Notes: generated by a model from the letters alone, not told the origin. 64,000 bases of DNA from Prorocentrum cordatum (GCA_963575745.1 CAUYUJ010014354.1:126001-190000), one strand, 5' to 3'. Shown: positions 45,730-57,445, counted from the first letter of the stretch. A program made the numbers and translations.

Positions 45730-46615
45730 CAAGCACGGCAATTCAGAAATGGCGCCCCGAGGGATGGGCTCCTGAGGGCGAGGGGCATCACACAAAGTGA
45801 AATCAACGCGTGATCCCATCAAATCCTCAGGCCCCATCCCTCAAGGCCCCGTCTTTGAACCGCCAACAAGCCTTCAATACACAATTGTATTGCTCGCCGA
45901 ATGTCGATCATGTCGAGAGGCAATCATGAACCACGCGACCGATCAGAAAGAACACACGTGTAGGATGAGAACGTCGACGGTGACGCCTCGAAAACTGATT
46001 GGTGAGTGCATGTCCGGTCACTCCAACGTCGGCAACACTCGCGGTGTCGGACACCCCGCCCAAACACGCATGTCCGTCTCCTCCTACTCCTCAACACCAC
46101 CACCATCTTTCTGCTTCCGTCCTCCTCATCCCCCCTCCTAATTCGACTGGACACAGACTCCAGACTACTGCTCCGACCTGTGAAGACAAACGCCTATGGT
46201 ATGGGTCAGACCGGCTGGTAGCCCCAGTACGATGGACATTGAGATCAATAACTCGTGCGCAGGAGGTTCTGCGGACCGGGGGTGATCAAGTGCGAGACTA
46301 CGAGCCATGAGGACGCCACCTGGTTGCCCGACGGCGCCTCGCTGGAGAGAGGCCCCACCAACCCATCGTCCTTCCTGCACGTCCCCCCGCGCCTTGACAC
46401 CCGCGAAGTACAGCGCAGGGTAGGCGATGTATACGGGCGGGAATGGGAAAGGGGCAGGGAGAGGGGATGGGGGGGAACTGGGCGGGACGACGCAACCCCC
46501 TTGGACCACGAACACGGGAAGCGCGCCACGTGCAGAAGATGTGAACAACCACGCCTTTTGCAACGTATCTCCTCAGCTGGCGCTGCTGCTTTACATCCTC
46601 CCGCCGCTCCCGCTC
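45730..46615. other. Unassigned DNA upstream of p25-alpha exon a
   Basis: The missing N-terminal p25-alpha exon was sought here on the minus strand and not recognised. Confidence 0.4.
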
Positions 46616-46619
46616 CTCC

Positions 46620-46702
46620 CCAAGGAAGACAGCGGAGGAGGACGAGGAGCAGGAGGAGGAGTAGGAAGAGGAAGATTGGGGGGAAGGGGAGAGAGAGTGA
46701 TA

Positions 46703-46751
<49 letters not shown>

Positions 46752-46965
46752 GGAGAAACAGACAGAGTCGGAGAGAGACAGAGAGAGAGAGAGATGAAGA
46801 GAGAGAAGAGGATGAGAAGGCGTGGAGTGGGAGGACAGAGAGGAGGAGGAGGCGGAGGAGCAGCACGAGGCGCGGAGTGGGAGGAAACAGAGTAGGAGGA
46901 GGAAGAGGAGGAAGAGGAGGAGGAGGTGGTGGTGGTGAGATGAGGTGAGGTGAGGTGAGGCGAGG
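46620..46965. repeat. Purine-rich microsatellite (GA and GGA)
   Basis: AGAGAGAAAGAGAG followed by GAGGAGGAGG and GGTGAGGTGAGG. Borders the 3' edge of the gag-like insert. Confidence 0.9.
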
Positions 46966-46979
46966 CGAGGTGAGCGAAG

Positions 46980-48011
46980 CCAGAACGCGCGGGTCGAGCC
47001 GACGCAACTGGGTAATCAGGCCGGCGGGCCCTCGCACTCGCAAGGGCTCAGGGGGAGTTTGACGAACTCGCCCTGGACGAACGATGGCCACCACCACGCA
47101 CTCCGCCAAGGGCTGACATCTGCTTGCAATCGGGGGAAGCCGTCGCCGCCTCCGCCGGCATGGCAGGCGCTGCCGCGGCCATGTTGGCGAGGGCCTGCCA
47201 GAACCCGTCCAGCGCGACTGCCACCAGACCGCCAAGGTCTCCACCATGGTCAGATGCGTCCACCTGCTGGGCAGCCATCCCCCGTGGGGGCTGGAAATCG
47301 CAGCGTGACGCACTGCCCCGCAGGGCGTCGTCGTCGAGGAGCCGAGCCCGCTCCTCGCTGGTATCCAAGCTGTGGGCGGCATTGGCGCGGCCAGCCTTCA
47401 GCGCCCTCAGCTCCGCCTCGACGTTGTCGATCTCGTCACCACGCCCAAGGTGGTCTACAGCATCACGTCCTCCACCCTGAGGGTCGTGGGGTCCAGGTGG
47501 CCTCTGAGCACCCTCGATGTCATCTGGGGCGGCACCGACCTCGTCGCCAGAATTCTCATCGTCATGGCCGCACCCATGGCGGACTCAGTCACAAGGCATA
47601 GCACCCGCCTTCAGGTCGAGGAGCTTCTGCTCGATTTGGGCATCGAAGGCGGGCCTCGGCGAGGCTGTGGCGGCGCCGAGGTCGGCCGCGAGGGGGACCG
47701 CGCAGAGCGCCTCCGTCAGCACCACACCCGAACGTTTGGAGCTGCAGCCTCGGTGGCTGAGATTCCTGAAAGCGCGGAGCAGCGCCTGTGCCGCGCGCGC
47801 ATGCGCACGCCCAGCCTGGGTGCGGCGTTCGGCGGCCGTGCACCGCGGCCGCTGCGGCCGACATACCAAGGCGGCGCCGCCATCCCGCTGCCAAGGAAGC
47901 GAGTGAGGGCGCAGGGCGAGGCGATGCGGGTCCCAGGGGTCAGCGGCCAATGGGCCGCCTGGCGCGGGCGGGGTGCCCCCACGCCAGGCGGCAATCTGAT
48001 CCGAGCTGGCG
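46980..48011 (-). pseudogene. Retro-inserted, spliced-leader-headed gag-like sequence
   Basis: Directly downstream of the leader copy. The minus strand gives broken frames: MAAPPWYVGRSGRGARPP (possible decayed zinc ribbon), then FDAQIEQKLLDLKAGAM and, after a stop, DEIDNVEAELRALKAGRANA, HSLDTSEERARLLDDDALRG, and LDGFWQALANMAAAAPAMPA. The Glu/Leu/Ala helical composition resembles LINE ORF1. The strand becomes low-complexity purine/pyrimidine DNA below 46.97 kb. It could also be a processed copy of an unknown host gene. The complete 5' end with the leader and the missing 3' part are the reverse of the usual LINE truncation. Confidence 0.5.
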
Positions 48012-48033
48012 CTTGAGCCAAAATGGCTACGGA
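48012..48033 (-). other. Genomic copy of the dinoflagellate spliced leader (22/22 nt)
   Basis: The reverse complement starts TCCGTAGCCATTTT and ends GGCTCAAG, identical to the 22-nt leader that all dinoflagellate nuclear mRNAs receive by trans-splicing. The base after the leader is C (AAG|CGCCAG), not the GT donor of an SL RNA gene. This is therefore a spliced leader already joined to an mRNA body, copied back into the genome. An alternative reading on the plus strand (CAAAATGGCTACG as a start codon) exists, but a perfect 22-base match by chance in 64 kb is very unlikely. Confidence 0.85.
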
Positions 48034-49025
48034 GGAGGAGAACGAAGAGGAGCAGCAGGAGGAGACAAGGGCAGGGCGGCCGACAGCCCGAGCCCACCCC
48101 TGGCGGCTGCCCGGCCTTGAAGACCACACGCACCCCGTCGGGCGCCGGCGGCTGAGCCTCTTGTAGTCGATCCTCCGACCTGCCACACCCGCGCCGGCGC
48201 AGCTGTCGAGAATCTGCCCTCCATCGCAGGTCGGTCGGATGAGACCAGGGCTCCGTCTTGTGTTCTTCGATCCATGGGCTCTACTCAGGCCTCCGCTGGG
48301 GCCTAGGGGACTGCTGGGGCCCCTGCGTGCCTCCCGCGTCCCCCTCGGGCGACGACGGTGACAAGCCTGCTCGAGCTCGCGCCGCGGCAAGGCTCGAGAG
48401 ACGCGTCCCCAGCAGAGCCCTCATCGACCACCGCCGTCTACGACGACGACGACGCGTAAAGGAATGATGAAGACCAGGCCATTCTGAGATGATGAGCCAG
48501 AGTCGATGGTTCTAAGCGACCCCAGCTCGCATTGTTATTGACCCACAACGAGGGTGCCAGGCACACTGCTCCGAATCTCGAACGCCCTCTGAGTCTAGAA
48601 TCCGTGTCTTCCAGGATGCCCGAGATGCCATCTAAGCTGGCTCAAGTTGGGCTCCAACACGCCGAGGAGTCCTCGAAGACGGCCAAGATAACAAGCCTCA
48701 AGACTGCCCAAGACGATCGGATCCTAGATCATCCTGAGAGAGACGTATGTGGCATTGTTCGAGACTTCGGAGCCCCGTGGAAAACCTGTCGGATTCCCCT
48801 TCGACATCCTGAGCAGAAAACGCCCAAGACAACACCATCCCGGCCAGTCCTGGTCGATATGCCCGTTACTGGGGCAATCACCCCCATCTGCGAGAAGGAG
48901 ATTTACTCCGTCACCACTGCCTGGGGAATTGATCTTCGAGGACCTCGGCAGGTGGTGGATATGGAAATATGTAGATATGAAACAGTTCTATATAACCATA
49001 CCTGTACGACCACCCTTCGGTGATA
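48034..49025. other. Unassigned DNA upstream of the spliced-leader copy
   Basis: No promoter or gene recognised. It is the 5' flank of the retro-insert. Confidence 0.4.
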
Positions 49026-49029
49026 AGGA

Positions 49030-50217
49030 GGTTCGGGGGGAGGAGGAACCAACACCTCACTCGATCGGTCTCATTATCGATCTCACTATCGATCTCACTA
49101 TCGGTCTCGCTCGATCGATCTCACAATCGATCTCACTTGATCTATTTCACTCGATCGATTTCACAATCGATCTGACTATCGATCTCAAAATCGATCTCAC
49201 TATCGATCTCACTATCGATCTCACAATCGATCTCACATTCGGTCTAACTATCGACCTCACTATCGGTATCACAATCAATATCACAATCAACGTCATCACC
49301 ATCATCAGCATGAACACCAACGTCATCAACGTCATCGACATTATCATCATCAACATCATCGGGACACCAGCATCCTCATCATCACCTCATCACCATCATC
49401 ATCAACATCATCATCATCACCATCAACATCATCGGGACACCACTATCGTCACCATCATCATCATCAACATCATCACAATCGGGACACCATCCTAATCATC
49501 ATCGGAACACCACCATCATCATCATCACCATCTCGTGTTCATGATCATGAACAACACCATCAACATCATCATCACCATCGGGACACCATCATCATCAGCA
49601 CTAGCAACATAATAATTACTCATCATCCACATCTTCATCACCATCGCAACACAATCATCATCGTCACCAGCATCAGCATCACCATCATCATCAGCATCAA
49701 CATCATCGGGACACCATCATCATCATCATCATCATCATCAACATCAACATCAGCATCATCATCATTGGGCCACCATCATCAAAATCATCACCATCACTTC
49801 ATCATCTTCATCATCAACATCACAATCATCGGGACACCATCATCGTCATCATCATCATCACCATCATCATCGGGACACAATCATCATCATCACCACCATC
49901 ATCAACAACATCATCATCAACCTCATCATCATCATCATCACCGAGACACCATCATCATCATCATCAGCATCATCATCATCATCATCTTCACCATCATCAA
50001 CAAATCATATGATCCTCAGCATCATCAGGATCATCAACATCATCATCATCATCATCATCATCATCGGGTCACCATCATCATCATCAACATCATAATCATC
50101 AACATCATCATCATCGGGGCACCATCACCATCACCACCATGACCATCACCGTCATCATCAACATCGTCAGAACCACCATCATCATCATCGAGACACCATC
50201 ATCATCACCACCATCAC

Positions 50218-50249
<32 letters not shown>

Positions 50250-50271
50250 CCATCATCGTTAACATCATCAA

Positions 50272-50306
<35 letters not shown>

Positions 50307-50640
50307 CCGGGACACCGACGGGACACCGAACATCATCACCGGGACACCAACGGGACACCGAGGGGACACTGGCGGGACACCGCGCGCCACCGGCCCCCGA
50401 GCGGGACACTGGCGGGACACCGCGGGGCACCGGTTGCCGGAAGGGAGACTTTTGGTCCGGCCGCGCCTCAGCTACAGGAGAGTTTTTTCTCGCCCGCCCA
50501 CGCAGCTTCGCCTCGCCCGCACGCACGGCACGCACGAACACGAAACCGAAACCGATTTCCCGGTAGGGGGGCTCTCCGTTCCACTTCGATCTCACCCCCT
50601 CACCTCCGAGACTTATATATATATATATATATGTATATGT
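49030..50640 (+). repeat. Dispersed composite repeat family A, copy 2 (long form)
   Basis: Same order as 4,240-4,830: AGGAACCAACACCTCACTC, ATCGATCTCACT 12-mers (49,070-49,270), then about 1 kb of CAT repeats interspersed with CATCGGGACACC (49,280-50,310), GGGACACCGACGGG units to 50,440, and the same 3' block (CTTCGCCTCGCCCGCACG; GAACACGAAACCGAAACC). Confidence 0.9.
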
Positions 50641-50668
50641 ATATAAGTATATATATATATATATAAAT
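50610..50668. repeat. TA dinucleotide microsatellite
   Basis: TATATATA with GTATATGTATA interruptions. Immediately follows family A copy 2. Confidence 0.9.
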
Positions 50669-52484
50669 GTGACCCCACCCCCCACCCACCCCCAGGGCAA
50701 ACATAGATCGTATCCACCGCGTGCTACCCAAATCAGATCTAAATCAATATCAGCATGACAAATCCGAAAGCTGTTCGCCGATCCGATTCCCCAAATCCTG
50801 TCGGTGCCCTTGCCTTTTGCTTTTCTCGCACGTCACGTTCGCTGATAATCGTATCATTTGCATGTACGCCTCCCAGCGAGTCGCCACGTCGATGCCACAA
50901 ACAGATACCGTCGTACTGCATAGTTTCAATCGCTGTCTGTCTCATCTGATCTGGCAAGAGGGTGAAACGAGAGGTTACTACGATGGAACCAAGAAGGGTT
51001 CGAGATCGCTCGAAGGGGCTCCCAAAGGTTAGAAGAGGCTTCCAAGGGGATCCCAACACGAAACCAGAAACATTCCGCGCGGCAGACCGACCGCAGACCA
51101 TGAGGTTACCATAATCTGAAGACCCAGAAGGAAGGACTGCATAGTGGAGACAGGACTGTTATATGTTGCAAGGGCTGATGGTGCTGAAGGACAACGAATA
51201 CATGATGGGACCAGTAAGCACCGAAACTACGACACATATGGATTCTTATACAGGACGCAATATTCTGGTTCACAGAAGCATTAAAACTGTGAAGAGTGAG
51301 GATAAGCGCTGTTCGGCTGCACCTTTGATGAGATGAATCGCAAAATTCGAATCGCTTGACGTGGAGACATCAACCAACGGATTGGCGAACTAACATTCAG
51401 AAGATCTGCCACGTGCTCTCCAGTTGTGGCCAGTGTCTCGCGGACTGGACTCACAGAAGGCAGAAGCACGCGGAGCTTACTCCCACAATGGTATGATCAG
51501 GAAACAGCAAGCGTGCCAAATCGCTCCCAGCCCAAAGGCCACGCCACTCCCGGCGCTCGTACACGAAATCCTCCTCAACATCCCTATCCCAATGACCCAT
51601 GGATGAAGTCCACAAACTCCTGCGCAAGGCCGCACAACGGTGCATCAAGCAACGGAAGGGGGCAACAACGTCAGATGGGTCAATCGCGTCGTGCGACTCG
51701 TCCGGAAAGATGGCACAACGAAAAACAACACTTCTTAGATACTGGCGAGTGACACGCACCAACGAAAAGCGAAACGCGTGACCTGTGCTCCCACGAATAT
51801 CATCTGCGCGGCTATACACACTCGCCACGACCAATCACGCACGCTCCCACGCACGCGTGCTCACCTGTTCAATAACGAACACGCCACCTGGACACTGAAT
51901 GTGACAAACTTGCAGGGGGCAAGGCACGGAAAACGCCCATGGCAGGCTTGATGTAAAGAGGATTTCCCCCGATGTCAGAAAACCCAAACACCTAATGCAA
52001 GCGAAATGCAGAGACGTAACGACGCAACCTGCACTGATGCCGCCAAGCTGGAAAGCTCTACCGTGGCCGACGCAGACGATTCCTTCGCTACCAGAAGCTC
52101 GCCTGCCCCTCACTCGCAGTGGGTCCGATAAGCCTTTTAACTGTACAAAGCGTCGCATCGAATGTGAATATATCACCCGCCAGAGCTAGGGCACATGTGT
52201 CCGACGCGCCGAGGAGGGAGGAAGGGAGGAGGAGAAGGAGGAGAAGAAGGAGGGATGGGGAGGAGCAGGGAAGAGAAAGAGGGAGGAATACCAACTCGAG
52301 CGAACAGGCATTTGAGAGATCGGTCCTGTCTGTCCCATCACTCGCCTGCGAAAGGTTCCTCCATCGCGCATCCCGCTCCTCGGAAGGCAGACTCTGCGTC
52401 CCCCCTTGTCTCTTGGTTATCGCGCTGGAATCCTACGTCGCTTCCCTCGCCTCCCTCCATCTTTCCCGCACGCCCTCGCCGTTC
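50669..52484. other. Unassigned DNA
   Basis: One minus-strand segment starting at 51,573 after GTTGAG reads EDFVYERREWRG and could be the exon following EF-hand loop 2, but this is weak. No other feature. Confidence 0.3.
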
Positions 52485-54296
52485 CTCGAAGACGACAATG
52501 CCGTCCCCGTTGACGTCCGCGCACTTGAACAAGCCGCGGAGCTCTTTCCCAGAGAGGTGGGGCGTGCCCTCAGCGAGGCCGCAGGCCAGAAGCAGCCACC
52601 CGCTCAGAGAAGAAACGCACGAACCCATACATATCCACGCTCTCGCGGTCTGGATTCTAGGGCGCGGCCCTGTGGGTACGTGGTCGCATGGACACGTCCC
52701 GCGCGGGGCATCGACGAAAAAGCGCCCAACATACACGGGGTCGCGGCCCAAAGGCCGGCCCGCGAAGCCGTGGATACGATTACGTGCCTGGGGGTATCGG
52801 AGATAACCCTCGAGAAGAACAATGGTCAGGAGAAGAAAACGGAGCAACAACGTTACACAACAGGCAAAACAACAAGGAAGGAGAGAAAAACACGCCTACG
52901 GCATACGCGATGAGGAGACCGCAAGGTACCAACAATCACGCACGAACGCAAAACGCGTCAACCCACACCGCTGTTTATGCTCCACTCCAACGTTCAAAAA
53001 ACACTGAATGTGAACGCAATGCGACAGGTAATAATGAATACAATTAACGCAAAGATGCGCGTACATTTGCGAACACGTACACGCCACAGACCAAGCATGC
53101 TGCCGACATCGAAACATGAAAACGAACATGGAATCGAACACAACCATTGCTGCCATTTTCGGAATACCATGCTGCGGAAACTCTAGAGACGCCGCTGATC
53201 GGCAGTGTCGCTCGATGGTTGCCTGCGAAGTCCTCCACACGTCAGCTCCAATGGCAACATTCGGCTGGCGAATCTGGCCTTACAGTCAAACACGCCTTGA
53301 CCCCGCACGCAGTAGACGCCAGGCATACGGGTAACATGAAACGCCCAAACGTCGGCCCTCGCATCACTGTTAATGTAGAGCTGTCCAAAGATGGAGAAGA
53401 GCGACAACAGCTTACGGATTGGGGTACGCCGAGCAATCGAGTGGAATTTGAATTCCGACTACGCACTTGAAATGCCTTCCGCAAAACAAGCCGTACATAC
53501 GCACTGACCTACTTGAAATGAAAAGTAACACGCTAGAACGGAAAGGAGGCGGAGGGGATCGGAGGGAAGGGGGACGGGAGCGGAGGAGAGGGGGAGAGGA
53601 AGATGAAAAGGGAGAAGAAGGGCGGCAGGGAGCGGAAGAGGGGAGACAAGGGGGCGGGAAGAGGGCGGCAGGGTGAGGTGTATAAGAAGCGACGTACTGA
53701 AGGATGGATGGGGAGATGGTAGGCGAATTCAATAAGCAAGCGAGCAGTACACTACGCTGACCGCCAGCGATTTGATTTACACGCGAGCCTTGTGGATCTA
53801 AAAAGTGTATGTCCCATCTCTACAGAGCTTGCTGGGCGGAGACGGCTACGCGATCTGTTCCTGCCCAAATGCGTGCTCAAAGAGTCTGAGGTTCCAAGTT
53901 CGTCACTCTCGGGAGCAAGCACCAAATGTGTTTCATCGTCCTCCTCCAGAACAAACTCTCGCCGCGCCCGAGCGGGCAGTCAGGGCATGGGGGGGGGGGC
54001 CTCCGGAGACGGCAGGGGCCTCCTGAAGGGATCGGCCCCCTTCGTGGACTTGTTAGAGGCTGGAAGAGGCATCGTACGGATACAGGGCAGAAGGGCTTCT
54101 CAGAAGCGAGATATAGCCTTCAAAGAAAGGCCGCTCCCCGCGCCCTGGCACCTCTGACGTGCCGCCAAGCAAGATCTCCACTCGAGGACCCCCTCCTGGT
54201 CCCTCGCCCACTTGTGGCCCCTCGCCCCCGCAGTCCGACAGAAGGAAGGCGCAGAACTCGGAGAAGTCCAGGGATCCGTTGGAGTTCAGGTCCAGC
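52485..54296 (-). CDS. EF-hand calcium-binding protein, partial gene model, two exons
   Basis: Seen: exon 1 (54,296-54,236; acceptor GCGTAG|GCTGG, donor CTGTCG|GACTGC) encodes the loop DLNSNGSLDFSE followed by FCAFLLS. Exon 2 (52,568-52,485; acceptor GCTGAG|GGCACG, donor TTCGAG|GAACGG) encodes GTPHLSGKELRGLFKCA and the loop DVNGDGIVVFE. Both cuts are phase 0. Joined, the two loops are exactly 24 residues apart, the spacing of a calmodulin-type EF-hand pair. Ca2+ ligand positions 1, 3, 5 and 9 are Asp/Asn in loop 1; loop 2 has D, N, D at 1, 3, 5. The position-12 Glu of loop 2 would come from the next exon, and an AG|GA acceptor would supply Glu or Asp. Flanking exons are not identified, so whether this is a calmodulin-like protein, a CDPK or another EF-hand protein cannot be said. 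Confidence 0.6.
52569..54235 (-). other. Intron of the EF-hand gene (GA-AG, 1,667 nt)
   Basis: Defined by the two EF-hand exons. It contains the 145-bp inverted-terminal repeat element at 52,632-52,776 and a purine-rich GGA/GGGA stretch at about 53,535-53,680. No other gene is recognised in it. Confidence 0.5.
52632..52776 (+). repeat. 145-bp element with inverted ends (family D), copy 2
   Basis: Begins TATCCACG and ends CGTGGATA, a perfect 8-bp inverted terminal repeat. Same length and internal blocks as 30,680-30,824 in the opposite orientation. Confidence 0.85.
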
Positions 54297-54299
54297 CTA

Positions 54300-55455
54300 C
54301 GCGAGCAGAGCACTCCCAGCAGCGCCGAGGAAGAACCTTTGCAGCCTTCTGAGGCCCCCTCAGAACCCCGAGCCCGTGTAAGACACGACCCGCAAAGGAA
54401 AACTGCCCCTGGGGATGTGGCCGAGATGTTTGGGGCCTCCACCTTGCAAACACTACGACGTCGGAAGTCTGCGACCCCAGAACGGAGCACACGAGGGGGG
54501 CATAGCATGGGCGAGAAAAGCACTGCTACCTGCATCTCATAAAGCTCACGGTAGCCGCTGAAGGCCGCTGGCGGTGGTGGCAACCCGCCCTCCGGATTTC
54601 CTCGGCTCGGTTTTTGGGCGACACCCGTCGCTGCCAAGGACAAATATAGACGGCGCCTCCAGAGCAAAAACAGATCCGACGTTCTGGAAAGGGGGTGGGA
54701 GACGGAGGTGGTTGGAGTGCCCGAGTCGCGGCTTTGAACTGAGAAGCGCGGGGTGGGGCGACAAGGGTCGGCAGCTTCTTCTGGCTGTGGCTGTGGCGCG
54801 CGGCCCAGCCCGCCAGGAAGCCCATGTGGAATGTTCCCGGCCGCTACACCGCGCGCAGCGATAGGCCATTGGGCTTTCCATCTCCCCTGCTCCCCCAAGG
54901 AGCAAGGCCCAGCAAAAAGGTCTCGAAGGACTCGGCGCGCTCCGCGAATGTATCTCAAAGAGAGGCACATCACATGCGAATCGAAAACCCTGGCATGACA
55001 CTGCAGTCTGACGCTACAAGTTCCTCAATGTCCGTCGCTGCGTCCATCACGACCAGGTGGGCAACGCTGCTTCGAATAACGACGATGCGGAAGCACCGAA
55101 ACAAAAGGCTGGATCTCATTATTGGCCTCGCTTGCGGCTTGGCCCTCCTGAGCCAATGCCTTCCGCTTCACCGCGTTTGCTCGAACGACGTCCGCAAACA
55201 CGCCCGCAGCTCCCTCTACGAACTGCCAAAGGTGCGTATTCAACCTCGGCGGAAAAAGAGGTGGTGGGGGCTGGGCGAACGTGTCGATGACTGACACAGG
55301 AATCGTGGCCGCAATAAGGCGGAATGGTGATCGCTTGCCAGCACGCCTCATCATGAATGGCGGCGGGGTGTCGCTCCCATGCCACATCCCCGAGAGAAGA
55401 AAACGGCTCCATCAATGTTCCGATCCCCCGTGTTGCACCAGATTTCGCCACGCCA
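54300..55455. other. Unassigned DNA upstream of EF-hand exon 1
   Basis: The preceding EF-hand exon must lie here or further upstream. None recognised. Confidence 0.3.
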
Positions 55456-55800
55456 CGTATCGGTGTGTCTCTCTCTCTCTCTCTTTCTTTATTTCTCCTC
55501 TTGTTCGTCTGTATATGTCTCCCTCTCTCTCTCCTGTTTTGGTTTTCTCTCTCTCTCTCTCTCCCTCCCCCTCCTGCTGTTATGGTATCTCTCTCTCTCT
55601 CCCTCTCTCGTTTTCGTTGTCCCTCTCTCTCTCCCTCTCTCATAATATATTTACGTATGTATATATATATATATGCATATACACATATACACATATACAC
55701 AGATACACATACACACATATGTACATGTATGTATGTGTATGTATGTATGTATGTGTATATGTATACTTGCATATACATAAACATATACGTATATCCGCAG
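55456..55800. repeat. CT microsatellite followed by TA/CATATA microsatellite
   Basis: CTCTCTCT 55,456-55,645, then TATATATATGCATATACACATA to about 55,800. Confidence 0.9.
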
Positions 55801-56009
55801 GCCCCCTTTATGCGGCCACCGGACTGTAGGACTAGATTGCTGCTCCCCGCACCAATTTATGCTTCCAATGTTAAACCGATTCTGTTCTCTTTCCTGCTGA
55901 AAACTGACCGTGTCCGAACAAGGGGGGGAGCGGAAACCTGCCCTGGCGACCCTCCCCCAAGATGGTTCTCGGAATTTCTGGGGGGGGCACGGTCACGTAA
56001 AAATGCATG

Positions 56010-56825
56010 AGTGTCACGCCTCCGAAGCTACGACCCCTGGTAAATTACACCGCGTTCGCGCCCCCAGGGCCACGACCCCCGGTAAAATATACAATAGTTG
56101 CGTCCCTGGGGCCATACACTTCTTTCTCTTAAACCAATACACCATATCGGATTCCCCGAGGCCACACCCCTTCCTGTAAAGTACACACCCTACTCGTCCC
56201 CGAGGCCACAAACCCATCCCCTCAACTTATCCAAATCGTCGCGTCCGTGGGGCCATACACAACCGTACACTCGGCAAGATTTGCGCCCCCGAAGCCACAC
56301 GCCATCGTAATTTGCACCATCTTCGCGCCACCGAGGCCAGGGCCCATCGTATCTCCCTTGCTGTCCACGTCCCTGAGGCCATATTCCTTCATGAAGCATG
56401 CAATTCTTGCGTTCCCGAGGTCACAAGCCATGGTCGATTCCACAATCTTCGCCTCCCCGAAGCCATCAACCTCAGTAAAGTACGCAAAACTTGCGTCCCC
56501 GAGGTCATAAGCCTTTGCAAACTACTCAATGCTTGCGTCCCCGAGGACCTAAACGCTTGTACAATACAAAATGTGCGTGTCTCCGAAACGTGCAACGTTC
56601 ACAAAACATGCAATATCCGCGTCCCCGAGGCCATCAACCTCGGACACTTACGCCACACTCGCGCACCCGAGGCCGCAAACCATCGTACAGTATAGAAAGC
56701 TTGCGTCCCCGAGGCCATGAGCCGCTTGTAACTTCGGCAAGACTTGCGCCCAAGAGGCCACGACCCCATGTAAAATACAACGCCCTCGCGCCCCTGAGGC
56801 CGCAGTTCGTTGCAACGGACGCCGT
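56010..56825 (+). repeat. 42-bp tandem array, about 19 copies
   Basis: GCGTCCCCGAGGCC recurs every 41-43 bp (56,409, 56,450, 56,493, 56,535 ...). Because 42 is a multiple of three, 14-codon repeats stay open in several frames of both strands. Confidence 0.9.
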
Positions 56826-57445
56826 TGAAACCGAACACCCTCCCTGTCGCACGTTTTGCCCACTCTAGTCACAAGAAGACCCATTTGGGAGCGAACCCAA
56901 AATTTCAAAACCGAACTCAAAAACATCATCTGAGTTCTTGTTACTTACTTACCATCCTCGCGGGATGGTCCGACACTGTTTCATGACGGCGCTCAGACCT
57001 CACGGCTTAGATCTCGCATGATCCATTATCCGAATGAGGCGGCGGCGGCAGGTGGCGAAACCCCGGTGGATATACATACAAGTGGATCGATGCATATATA
57101 TATATATATATACATATACACATATATACATATATGTACACATACAAGCATATGTGTATACATATGTATAGCTATACATTGTCCGCCACACGAAAACGTC
57201 ATCCCGATCCTCACCAAAAAGGACTGTCCATTCCCATGGCAGGCTGCAACCCTGGAAACCCCGAGCGCGGGAATGGGGCCGTCGGCGCCAGCGGCACCGT
57301 CGGCGCCGTCGTGGCCGTGGGAAATGGAAGGGGGAGAATCATGAGAGGGAGGGAAAACAAGGCGGGGAAGAAGGGACGCAAGGAGGCAGGAGAGAGGAAA
57401 CCAGAAATTAACGGGAACAAAAACCATGGAGAAATCAACGGGCGC
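56826..57445. other. Unassigned DNA with TA microsatellite
   Basis: TATATA/CATATA at 57,090-57,180. Purine-rich GGGAGGGAAAAC stretch at about 57,340-57,400. No gene recognised. Confidence 0.4.

Noticed and set aside
48012-48033. SL RNA gene
   Set aside because: The leader is followed by CGCCAG instead of a GT splice donor, and no Sm-site-like or stem structure follows.
48020-48165. Plus-strand frame starting MATEEENEEEQQEETR at the spliced-leader copy
   Set aside because: Its start codon context is the reverse complement of the leader; a perfect 22-nt leader is the better explanation, and the frame ends soon in unconserved sequence.
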